DNA of 64,000 bases from Alphaproteobacteria bacterium (GTDB taxonomy: Bacteria; Pseudomonadota; Alphaproteobacteria; Ferrovibrionales; Ferrovibrionaceae), in contig JAFKFH010000009.1 of NCBI GenBank assembly GCA_017307375.1, positions 310,001 through 374,000 on the forward strand, written 5' to 3'. The translations under genes were made by a program, and so were the position numbers. Below the pieces are notes generated by a model. The model ran no database searches and was not told the origin of the DNA. It worked only from the letters and a program-made list of their open reading frames with translations. This document shows, in pieces, positions 29,202-39,498 of the stretch (positions are counted from its first letter, which is position 1; each line of letters opens with the position of its first letter).

Positions 29202-29493
29202 CGAACTCCCACCTGCCGGGGACCTGGTATGCCAACCCCCGGCCTTCCGGGGCCATGATCACCGCCCCGATCCTGTCCAGGCAAGCAGAAAAATGCCTGC
29301 TGTGATAACTATCACATTGATAATAAACGAGTTTTTGCGAGTTTTAGGAATTTTCCCGACAAAACCCCATCAATCATGCCGCAGATGCGCAGGAAATACC
29401 ACGTACCGCGGATTTCCCGCATTACGTAACAAGCACCCCTAATCCTAGACCGAGGATAAAAAGATGAGCATCGCGGCTGTCGTCGCAGGGTGG

Positions 29494-30408
29494 CTAGGTG
29501 GATTCATGACCATCTTGATAGGCGGTCATTACTCCGGCACGCAGGGCCTCGTAACCGGTGGTGTAATAAGCGTACGAAGTGCTCCGGGGCTCTCCTGTGA
29601 AATCCTCGTACTCAATGCGGCCGTGCACATAGATCGCGCTAAACCCGGCCTCCACTACAAAGATGGTATCGGCACTCATGGTTGGGCCGATCAATCTCTT
29701 GCTCATCTCGACGCCGGGGCCGATTGGGTTAGCGAACCGTAGCCCCGTTGGGATTGGCGGGAGTCCGTCTGGAAGGGGGAACGGTCCGACAAACATGTGG
29801 GCGACATGGGTGCAGTTAAAGGCGGGAGTTTGCCCACTGTTTTTAGTCACAATAACGATATTTGGCGGAAGGTGGCGCTTAGAGAACAGAAGGCTAAAGG
29901 TCTGCGGGAATACGTAAGCCCGCAACTGACGCGCGCCGATTTCTCGGGTGACTTCAATAGCGTCTTCAGCAGCCTTGGCAGCGCGAACCGCAGCGAAGGC
30001 AGCCCACGCACTAACAAACAAGCTCAAGACGATAAGGCCGATGCTAACTATCGTCGCCCAAAACTGTGGTTCGGCCCACTTCTCCAACCTCTCTGTGGCC
30101 TCAGCCGTCCGCCATTGCTGACAGAGGTCGGCATTGTCGTGGTAGCCGGGTTCCTCGCACAGAGCCCGATATGTGCTTACATCGCCTTTCTTATGGGGTT
30201 TCCCGTCTGGACGCCAAAACGCCTCCTTCAGCGCGTCGTCGTTTACTTTTCCGTCAGCCTTTCCGGCGTCCTGACTATTGGAATGTGGCTGCTCATCTTG
30301 AATTGGCCAAGGATCGTCACGCCCTATTGCCGCCCCTGGCTGAGCCAACAGCAGCGCGACTAACCATCCTCCAAGCGCTAGTTGGTGCAGCCGATTGCGA
30401 TCAGGCAT
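29494..30408 (-). CDS. Hypothetical signal-peptide membrane protein of the accessory island
   Basis: This 304-residue protein has an N-terminal signal-like segment (LALGGWLVALLLAQPGAAIG), a soluble stretch, and a strong transmembrane helix near residue 120 (FWATIVSIGLIVLSLFVSAW). An AAVRAAKAAEDAIEVTREIG coiled coil and a C-terminal beta-rich domain with IVIVTKNSGQTPAFN follow. The same architecture is common in hypothetical proteins of integrated elements. Its first 31 bases overlap the end of the DUF6471 gene. Function unknown. Confidence 0.65.
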   Translation of the reverse strand: MPDRNRLHQLALGGWLVALLLAQPGAAIGRDDPWPIQDEQPHSNSQDAGKADGKVNDDALKEAFWRPDGKPHKKGDVSTYRALCEEPGYHDNADLCQQWRTAEATERLEKWAEPQFWATIVSIGLIVLSLFVSAWAAFAAVRAAKAAEDAIEVTREIGARQLRAYVFPQTFSLLFSKRHLPPNIVIVTKNSGQTPAFNCTHVAHMFVGPFPLPDGLPPIPTGLRFANPIGPGVEMSKRLIGPTMSADTIFVVEAGFSAIYVHGRIEYEDFTGEPRSTSYAYYTTGYEALRAGVMTAYQDGHEST

Positions 30409-30587
30409 TGGACCAGGAACGTTGCGGTGAATCCCCCGCGACTGATCTTGTTCGCAATGTTGCGCTCTGTCTCGTGGATTCCGAGTGGCTCAAGCTTCTC
30501 GGCCAACTCGCGACAACCGATACCGCGCCGCTTCAATTCTGCCTTGAGCGGCCGCTTAACCCGATCCTGCCAATCCTTGTCGACCAT
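30378..30587 (-). CDS. DUF6471 helix-turn-helix-like protein
   Basis: This 69-residue protein matches DUF6471: WQDRVKRPLKAELKRRGIG, then CRELAEKLEPLGIHETERNI and ANKISRGGFTATFLVQCL. The pattern looks like an XRE-type helix-turn-helix. AAGGA lies just before the ATG. Two direct repeats (ATTCGATGTA) sit within 45 bases upstream, suggesting self-binding. It is divergent from the IS1595-type transposase and overlaps the downstream membrane-protein gene. Confidence 0.85.
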   Translation of the reverse strand: MVDKDWQDRVKRPLKAELKRRGIGCRELAEKLEPLGIHETERNIANKISRGGFTATFLVQCLIAIGCTN

Positions 30588-30598
30588 GCATCCTTCGA

Positions 30599-30629
30599 TT
30601 CGATGTATAGATCACCATATTCGATGTAA
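30599..30629 (-). promoter_or_regulatory. Two ATTCGATGTA direct repeats upstream of the DUF6471 gene
   Basis: ATTCGATGTA occurs at 30599-30608 and again at 30620-30629, exactly 21 bases apart, about two helical turns. The repeats fall where the promoter of the minus-strand DUF6471 gene should be (a TTTACA-like and a TATACA-like box overlap them). They are likely operator half-sites for an autoregulator. Confidence 0.5.
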
Positions 30630-30661
30630 ACACCCCTGGCAACGATGGGCCACATCATCAT

Positions 30662-30683
30662 ATTCGGTGTCAATACATCGAAT
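30662..30683. promoter_or_regulatory. Palindrome built from the same ATTCGATGT element
   Basis: Left arm ATTCGGTGT (30662-30670) and right arm ACATCGAAT (30675-30683) form a 9-base inverted repeat with one mismatch around CAAT. It ends 12 bases before the transposase ATG and shares its arms with the two direct repeats at 30599-30629. It therefore looks like a third binding site in the divergent DUF6471/transposase region. An IS terminal-repeat origin was not supported by any matching right end. Confidence 0.5.
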
Positions 30684-30695
30684 GTGGTGCTGATC

Positions 30696-31652
30696 ATGGC
30701 TCAGCACTTCCTCCTGCCCTCAAATGCCCGCACGCTCAGCGTGGCTCAGGTCGCGCGGATGACGGACGAGGAAGCCCGCGCCGCATTCCGCGCCATTCGT
30801 TGGGCCGCGACTGACGGCGAGCCGGTCTGCCCGCGGTGCGGCTGCTGCGCTGGCTAAGAGTACACCTCGCGCCCGATCTTCAAGTGCAAGGCTTGCGGCC
30901 ATCAGTTCTCCGTTACGTCGGGCACGATCTTCGCCAACCTCAAGCTGGCGCTGCGCGACTACCTGTTGGCTATCGCATTGTTCGTGAACGGTGCCAAGGG
31001 CATGTCGGCCCTGCAACTCGGCCGGGACCTTGAAGTGCAGTACAACACAGCGTTTGTGCTGGCCCACAAGCTCCGCAAGGCGATGGCGGCCGATCATGCC
31101 GGCCTGACGCTCAAGGGTGACGTAGAAGTCGATGGCGCCTATTTCGGCGGCTACGCGAAGCCCGAAAACCGGAAGGAAGACCGGAAGGACCGTCGTCTTG
31201 CCGAGAACCAGACCGGCAAGCGCCGCGTCGCGGTCGTCATGCGTGAGCGGGGCGGCCGGACGCTGCCGTTCGTCTTCAATGCTGAGGCTGACGCCGTGGC
31301 GGCGATCCGCATCCGTGTCGCGACCGGGACGACCGTCTACGCCGACGAAGCGGCCGGCTGGGATGCCCTGCACGCCGAGTACGACGTGAAGCGCATCAAT
31401 CACTCGATCGCCTTACTGGACAACGGCGCCTGCACCAACCAAGCCGAAAGCTTCTTCTCCCGCCTGCGCCGCGCCGAGATCGGCCAGCACCGCGCGATCA
31501 GCCGCCAGTACCTCGCGGCCTATGCCGGCGAGATGGCTTGGCGTGAAGACAATCGCCGCGAGGCGACGGGCGAGCAGTTCCGCGGTGCCGTCTCGGCCGC
31601 CTTGGGCTGCGGCGTTTCCGGGCAGTGGAAATGCTACTGGCAGCGCGGATAA
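30696..31652 (+). pseudogene. IS1595 (ISXO2-like) transposase with an in-frame stop
   Basis: The frame begins MAQHFLLPSNARTLSVAQVA, a typical start for this family. It contains the zinc ribbon CPRCGCC to CKACGHQFSVTSG and the DDE-type residues GDVEVDGAYFGG, VYADEAAGW and CTNQAESFFSRLRR. A TAA at 30855-30857 cuts the frame between the two cysteine pairs of the zinc ribbon, at a position usually held by a sense codon; everything before and after is in the same frame. The remaining 3' frame could only restart internally without the zinc ribbon. No convincing terminal inverted repeats were found. Confidence 0.88.
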
Positions 31653-31660
31653 TTACTTCG

Positions 31661-31978
31661 CTAAGCGTCTTCAACAGGATCCGGCGCTCTTTTGGCCTTT
31701 ATTTCCACAATAGTTAATTGATACTGATCGAAGAAATACAGCGCAGTTATTGATGGTGTTTTCGCGATTGCGTCAGCAGAAACTGTGTATAAATGGTAGA
31801 CAACCGAATTATATATTTTTGTAGAAGACTTTATAGAGTCGCATTTTCTGGCTAATAGCCACTTAAGCGCTTCATATGCTTCGCTGAATCTAGGATACTT
31901 GCTCTCATAGGTGGTGGCGGCGGATACAGCAGCCGCCTCCTCGACAATCTGTCGAGCGAAGAAATTAACCCACGCCAT
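31661..31978 (-). CDS. Small AT-rich gene after the Panacea antitoxin; candidate toxin
   Basis: This 105-residue protein has no family I recognise. It contains a helical N-terminus (FFARQIVEEAAAVSAATTYE), an aromatic centre (SEAYEALKWLLARKCDSIKS; SVVYHLYTVSADAIA) and a C-terminal hydrophobic strand. Codon use is much AT-richer than the core genes. A purine-rich GGGGGAGGGGGA precedes the ATG. It lies 35 bases downstream of a Panacea-domain gene on the same strand, where toxin partners of such antitoxins are found. The toxin role is inference from position. Confidence 0.6.
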   Translation of the reverse strand: MAWVNFFARQIVEEAAAVSAATTYESKYPRFSEAYEALKWLLARKCDSIKSSTKIYNSVVYHLYTVSADAIAKTPSITALYFFDQYQLTIVEIKAKRAPDPVEDA

Positions 31979-32013
31979 TCCCCCTCCCCCCTGGTCCTTA
32001 TTATCTGCGGTCT

Positions 32014-32544
32014 CTACGCGTGGCGGCGCTGCAAAATTTCGTCAGCCCACGCCTCGTCTTCCGCTTCGATTGGGATAGTCCCTGCGGCCAAGACTGAAGT
32101 TATAGGTATTTCTTCTCCGATTTGGGCGGCTTCCCAAACAATATCATGCGATAGATCGCTTATTGATGCGGCTGTATGATTATTGCAAATTATTTCCACC
32201 ACTTGATCTACAATATCAAGCTCGTCTCTGGAAAATAACGCGCTATCGGGTTCACGAAGCGAAATATATTCGCGTTTCGGCATTCCAAAATATGTGCTTT
32301 CTCTGACAACAATGGCCCCTTCCTGCTCCAATTGCTTTAGGGCTGGAATAATGCTTTTCGGCACAGGGCCGAATTGGCGCTTTATATAGTTTTTTTCGCC
32401 ACTTACTGACTTGCCGTGTTGCCGATAGGCAAACGTGTCTGAATACCAAAGAACCTTGTTGAGTTTTACCGCCCCTAGTTTTGTCGGGTCGGTGCACCGA
32501 TTGCACACGTAGTGTACAAGAGATTTAAACCTTTCAGCAACCAT
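32014..32544 (-). CDS. Panacea-domain (SocA-like, DUF4065) antitoxin
   Basis: This 176-residue protein has the Panacea/SocA pattern KLNKVLWYSDTFAYRQHGKS, then KRQFGPVPKSIIPALKQLEQ and YFGMPKREYISL. In characterised cases this domain neutralises unrelated toxins; Caulobacter SocA is a proteolytic adaptor for its toxin SocB. The start at 32544 is fixed by a very strong AGGAGG 6 bases upstream and a promoter at 32573-32601, which rules out the longer frame opening at 32601. A small unknown gene follows on the same strand. Confidence 0.88.
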   Translation of the reverse strand: MVAERFKSLVHYVCNRCTDPTKLGAVKLNKVLWYSDTFAYRQHGKSVSGEKNYIKRQFGPVPKSIIPALKQLEQEGAIVVRESTYFGMPKREYISLREPDSALFSRDELDIVDQVVEIICNNHTAASISDLSHDIVWEAAQIGEEIPITSVLAAGTIPIEAEDEAWADEILQRRHA

Positions 32545-32572
32545 GGAGAACCTCCTATCTCCGCCAGCGTCA

Positions 32573-32601
32573 GATATAGTGTTCCCGGATTGTTCTTTCA
32601 A
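32573..32601 (-). promoter_or_regulatory. Sigma-70-like promoter of the Panacea gene pair
   Basis: On the minus strand, TTGAAA (32596-32601) is followed by a 17-base spacer and TATATC (32573-32578). Transcription would begin about 22 bases before the Panacea ATG. The good spacing and the following AGGAGG make this one of the clearest promoters in the window. Confidence 0.6.
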
Positions 32602-32725
32602 CCCCGGCCGTCATCAGGCAGAACGCAGATGACGACACTTTGTGCCAGCCCCCCCTGTCGGAGGTAAAAAAATACAACATTTAAGGAGTCTTGGCAACTG
32701 GTATTTCTAGTTTTGCGGCAATCAA

Positions 32726-33163
32726 CTACCGCACAACCTCTCACAACTGAAATTGCCCCGGCCCTTGCTCGGCCTTCACGGCGCCATTCTAGCGCTGGAT
32801 TGTCAGGGCAACCCTGGCGCGCTTGACCATGAGCCCCAATAGCCGTTGGTCCGACTTGTCCATGGCCCGCTCTATGAGCATCTGAAGGGCGATATCGCGG
32901 GACGTGAGCGGTTCGGACGCTTGCCGCAGGATCGATAGGACAAGCCGGGACATCTCGCCCTTGTGCGCCTTATCCAGGGGCGGCCGGAAGGCTTTCGGCT
33001 TGATCGGCTCCGGGGCTATACAACGGATCGAACAGCATGATGGTGGCATCCAGGTTTTCTAGATCGCGAACCATGTGACGGAGCTTTATCATGGGTAAGC
33101 TCAATGTCGCCGGCCAGTTCGGCCCGGCGCTTCCTCAACCCTGAGAGGGCGTGTCTTTTTCAT
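32726..33163 (-). pseudogene. Decayed mobile-element-associated hypothetical gene
   Basis: Reading the minus strand in shifting frames gives ALSGLRKRRAELAGDIELTH, then LRHMVRDLENLDATIMLFDP, then EPIKPKAFRPPLDKAHKGEM and SRLVLSILRQASEPLTSRDI, then KAEQGPGQFQL and EVVR. This is the order of a familiar small alphaproteobacterial protein often found on mobile elements. At least two frameshifts (after the THDK and FDP regions), a stop at CGC-TAG and a TGA where tryptophan is expected interrupt it. A third frameshift near the ATG at 33161-33163 is likely. Only its C-terminal part survives as an 86-codon frame. Confidence 0.75.
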
Positions 33164-33263
33164 ATAGGGATGGTACTAGGGCAGGCAGCATAGGCCGATA
33201 ATGTGGTCAGGTGTGCTTGCTACCTAATGCCGCGGATTTCCAGGCCCGGCCGGCAAGATGTCG

Positions 33264-33291
33264 TTGACTCCGGGGCGGCGCTGGCTATAGT
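33264..33291 (+). promoter_or_regulatory. Promoter of the rplU-rpmA operon
   Basis: TTGACT (33264-33269), a 16-base spacer and TATAGT (33286-33291) form a near-consensus sigma-70 promoter. The leader to rplU is about 75 bases. Such strength fits a ribosomal-protein operon. Confidence 0.7.
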
Positions 33292-33371
33292 GCCGCCCTT
33301 CATACGGAGACGGTGGGCGCCGGGCTCTGCCAACAAGAATGCGCCCCTGACACACAAACGAAGAGAGTGCC

Positions 33372-33683
33372 ATGTTCGCAGTGATCAAGACCGGCGGCAA
33401 GCAGTACAAGGTCGCCAAGGATGACGTGCTCGAAGTCGAGCGCCTGGACGGCGAAGCCGGTGCCAAGGTGACCTTCGAGGTTCTCGCGGTCGGCGAAGGC
33501 GCCGCCGTGACGTTCGGCTCCCCCGTCGTGGCGGGCGCCTCGGTCGAGGCCGAGATCGTCGCCCAGACCCGCGGCCCGAAGCTGATCGTCTTCAAGAAGC
33601 GTCGTCGCCAGAATTCGCGCCGCAAGAACGGCCATCGCCAGGACCTGACCCAGATCCGCGTCACCGCGATCGCGGCCGCCTGA
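33372..33683 (+). CDS. rplU: 50S ribosomal protein L21
   Basis: This 103-residue L21 has the family start [20 protein letters not shown] and the basic C-terminal loop [19 protein letters not shown] that contacts 23S rRNA. It is the first gene of the conserved rplU-rpmA-obgE cluster and follows a strong promoter. Confidence 0.98.
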   Translation: MFAVIKTGGKQYKVAKDDVLEVERLDGEAGAKVTFEVLAVGEGAAVTFGSPVVAGASVEAEIVAQTRGPKLIVFKKRRRQNSRRKNGHRQDLTQIRVTAIAAA

Positions 33684-33713
33684 TCACCAGTTAGAGATTG
33701 AGGAGCATCCCCC

Positions 33714-33974
33714 ATGGCTCATAAGAAAGCAGGCGGCTCGTCCCGCAACGGTCGCGACTCCGCCGGCAAGCGCCTCGGCGTCAAGAAGTTCGGCGGCCAG
33801 GCCGTCGTCGCCGGCAACATCATCGTTCGCCAGCGCGGCACCAAGATGCATCCGGGCAACAATGTCGGCCTCGGCCGCGACCACACGCTGTTCGCGCTGG
33901 CCCCGGGCTCGGTCAAGTTCCATGTCGGCAAGCTCGGCCGCACCTATGTCTCGGTGCTCCCGGCGGAGGCGTAA
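33714..33974 (+). CDS. rpmA: 50S ribosomal protein L27
   Basis: This 86-residue L27 begins [20 protein letters not shown], with the flexible N-terminal tail that reaches the peptidyl-transferase centre. GAGGAG lies 10 bases upstream of the ATG. There is no N-terminal propeptide of the Firmicutes kind. An intrinsic terminator follows. Confidence 0.98.
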   Translation: MAHKKAGGSSRNGRDSAGKRLGVKKFGGQAVVAGNIIVRQRGTKMHPGNNVGLGRDHTLFALAPGSVKFHVGKLGRTYVSVLPAEA

Positions 33975-36232
<2,258 letters not shown>

Positions 36233-36278
36233 GGCTTGCGTTAGCGTCCTTTTCCATCGAACGCCCCGGGGTACCGCC

Positions 36279-37568
<1,290 letters not shown>

Positions 37569-37578
37569 TGGCCCCTCC

Positions 37579-38274
37579 TTGAGATCCCTGCCTCATCACG
37601 GCCGGCTGCGGCTGAAGGTCGGCCTCCTGGGCGGGTCGTTCAACCCCGCCCATGCCGGCCATCGCCACATCAGCCTGGAAGCCCGGCGCCGGCTGGGCCT
37701 CGATCAGGTCTGGTGGCTGGTCAGCCCGCAGAACCCGCTGAAGCCGCGCGCCGGCATGGCGCCGCTGGCCGAACGGCTTTCGACCGCCCGCCTCGTCGCC
37801 CGCCACCCCGCCATCGTGCCGACCGACATCGAACGCGACCTCGGCACGCGCTTCACCGTCGATACTCTGGCCGCGCTGCGCCGCCGCTTCCCGCTGGTCC
37901 GCTTCGTCTGGCTGATGGGCGCCGACAACCTGGTGCAGATCGGCCGCTGGAAACGCTGGCAGCGGCTGTTCGAGGGTACGGCAATTGCGGTGTTCGACCG
38001 CCCGCGCTATGCTGGCGCCGCGCTGGCGAGCATGGCGGCGCAGCGGTTTCGCGCGCGTCGTCGCCCCGAGACGAGCAGTCGGCGTCTGTGCGAGACGAGG
38101 CCGCCCGCCTGGATATTCATCCGCGCCCCGCTTCATCCCGCATCGGCGACGGCGATCCGCGAGAAGACCGCGCGGGCCAGACGGCTGCTCGAGCGTGGCG
38201 CCCACGACCGGTCGACGGTCATGGAACGCCTGGTTGAGAGTGGACGTCCGGAACAGAAGGAAACAGGACCATAG
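37579..38274 (+). CDS. nadD: Nicotinate-nucleotide adenylyltransferase
   Basis: This enzyme adenylates nicotinate mononucleotide for NAD synthesis. The nucleotidyltransferase motif GLLGGSFNPAHAGHRHIS lies near residue 15, with WLMGADNLVQIGRW in the middle and the terminal SATAIREK motif. The TTG at 37579 is the first in-frame start after proA and gives a 231-residue product. Downstream, its TAG overlaps the proposed rsfS ATA start. Confidence 0.94.
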   Translation: MRSLPHHGRLRLKVGLLGGSFNPAHAGHRHISLEARRRLGLDQVWWLVSPQNPLKPRAGMAPLAERLSTARLVARHPAIVPTDIERDLGTRFTVDTLAALRRRFPLVRFVWLMGADNLVQIGRWKRWQRLFEGTAIAVFDRPRYAGAALASMAAQRFRARRRPETSSRRLCETRPPAWIFIRAPLHPASATAIREKTARARRLLERGAHDRSTVMERLVESGRPEQKETGP

Positions 38275-38894
38275 CCACGAAAACCACCGCCGCGCCTGCG
38301 GCGAAGAAGAAAGCGGCGGCCCCCAAGGCGGCCGCCCCGAAGAAGACGGCAGCGAAGAAGGCCGCCGCCCCCAAGGTGCCAGCCAAGAAAGCGGCCGCCA
38401 AGAAGGCCCCGGCCGCGAAAGCCGCGGTCAAGAAGGCCGCCGTCAAGAAGGCCGAGACGAAGACGGCCGTCGCCAAGGCGCCGCGCGTCCGCAAGACGCC
38501 CGCCCCGCCGCCGAAGGGATCGAAGGCCGAGGTCGATGCGCTGCTGAAGCTGATCGTCGGCTCGCTGGAGGACGACAAGGCCGAGGCCGTCGTCACCATC
38601 GACATGGAGGGCAAGTCGTCGGTCGCCGACTACATGGTGATCTGCAACGGCCGGTCCAGCCGCCAGGTCGCGGCGATCTCCGAACATCTGGTCGAACGGC
38701 TAGGCGCCGCCAAGCGGCCGCCGCTGGGCGTCTCCGGCCAGCGCGCCGGCGACTGGGTGGTGATCGACGCGGGCGACATCATCGTCCATGTCTTCCGCCC
38801 CGAGGTGCGCACGTTCTACAACCTCGAGAAGATGTGGGGCCTGGCCCTGCCCGAAGGCATGGGCGAATCGATCGAGGAGACGGCGGCGGACTGA
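38271..38894 (+). CDS. rsfS: Ribosomal silencing factor RsfS with Lys/Ala/Pro-rich N-terminal extension
   Basis: RsfS binds L14 and blocks subunit joining in starvation. The conserved domain occupies the last ~110 residues (DDKAEAVVTIDMEGKSSVAD; FRPEVRTFYNLEKMW). Before it lies a histone-H1-like run of KKAAAPKA-type repeats. The repeats continue in frame without ATG, GTG or TTG up to ATA at 38271, which overlaps the nadD stop (ATAG) and has AGAAGGA 9 bases upstream. The alternative GTG at 38376 would cut into the repeats and has a poor Shine-Dalgarno. The protein is 207 residues from ATA. Confidence 0.85.
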   Translation: MATKTTAAPAAKKKAAAPKAAAPKKTAAKKAAAPKVPAKKAAAKKAPAAKAAVKKAAVKKAETKTAVAKAPRVRKTPAPPPKGSKAEVDALLKLIVGSLEDDKAEAVVTIDMEGKSSVADYMVICNGRSSRQVAAISEHLVERLGAAKRPPLGVSGQRAGDWVVIDAGDIIVHVFRPEVRTFYNLEKMWGLALPEGMGESIEETAAD

Positions 38895-38913
38895 CCGCCG
38901 CCGTCTCAAGGCC

Positions 38914-39372
38914 TTGCGCATCACCATCGCCGGCATCGGCCGCGACCGGTCCGGGCCGGCCCGGGCGCTGTTCGACGACTACGCCCGCCGGCTGCCCTGG
39001 GACCTCGCCTTGCGCGAGGCCGAGGAAAAGCGGCCGCTGACCGGCGCGGCGCGCAAGGCCGCCGAGGCCGCGCTGCTGCGCGCCGCCCTGCCGCGCGGCG
39101 CGGTCATCATCGGCCTGGACGAACGCGGCAAGGTGCTCGATTCGCCGGGCTTTGCCGCACTGATCGGCCGGCTGCAGGACGAGGGCATCGGCGACCTCGC
39201 CTTCGTCATCGGCGGCGCCGACGGCCTCGATCCCGCCCTGAAGGCCGAATGCCGCCACCTGCTGTCACTCGGCGCGATGACCTGGCCGCACCTTCTGGTG
39301 CGGCCCCTGCTGGCCGAACAGCTCTACCGCGCCCACACGATACTCACCGGCCACCCCTATCACCGTGTGTGA
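38914..39372 (+). CDS. rlmH: 23S rRNA (pseudouridine1915-N3)-methyltransferase
   Basis: This 152-residue SPOUT methyltransferase has the trefoil-knot SAM site VIGGADGLDPALKAE and the C-terminal RAHTILTGHPYHRV characteristic of RlmH. It methylates helix 69 of 23S rRNA. The start is a TTG 19 bases after rsfS; the usual RlmH N-terminus (MRITIAGIGR) begins there. It is the last gene of the block. Confidence 0.95.
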   Translation: MRITIAGIGRDRSGPARALFDDYARRLPWDLALREAEEKRPLTGAARKAAEAALLRAALPRGAVIIGLDERGKVLDSPGFAALIGRLQDEGIGDLAFVIGGADGLDPALKAECRHLLSLGAMTWPHLLVRPLLAEQLYRAHTILTGHPYHRV

Positions 39373-39383
39373 TCAGGTTCGGC

Positions 39384-39485
39384 CGTCATCCCGGGCGGAG
39401 CGCGGCGCAGACCCGGGATCCAGGGAAAGCGCCGCGCCGCTTGCGATATTCCACGCCCTGGGCACCCGCTTGCGCGGGTACGACG
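39384..39485. repeat. Complete copy of a dispersed palindromic intergenic repeat
   Basis: This element of about 100 bases has nested inverted repeats: CGTCATCCCGGGC opposed by CCCGGGAT, CCAGGG opposed by CCCTGG, and a hairpin ACCCGC-TTGC-GCGGGT, ending TACGACG. It has the form of alphaproteobacterial extragenic palindromic repeats with a GTC-TCCCGG end. Three shorter relatives lie near 17.1, 22.5 and 53.4 kb. It sits between rlmH and the convergent transglutaminase gene. Confidence 0.6.
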
Positions 39486-39498
39486 ATTGGCTATCCGA

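Noticed and set aside
29237-29252. CCCCGG-CCTT-CCGGGG hairpin as a terminator
   Set aside because: No T-run follows on either strand; it lies upstream of the minus-strand gene and may only be a leader structure.
29797-30363. 188-codon plus-strand frame opposite the 304-residue island protein
   Set aside because: The minus-strand frame has a signal peptide, a membrane helix and a coiled coil in logical order; the plus frame does not.
30587-31760. Search for IS terminal inverted repeats around the IS1595-type transposase
   Set aside because: No left-end sequence could be matched to an inverted copy after the stop at 31652, so no element borders are claimed.
32545-32601. N-terminal extension of the Panacea protein (start at 32601)
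   Set aside because: It would overlap the promoter, and the AGGAGG belongs to the ATG at 32544.
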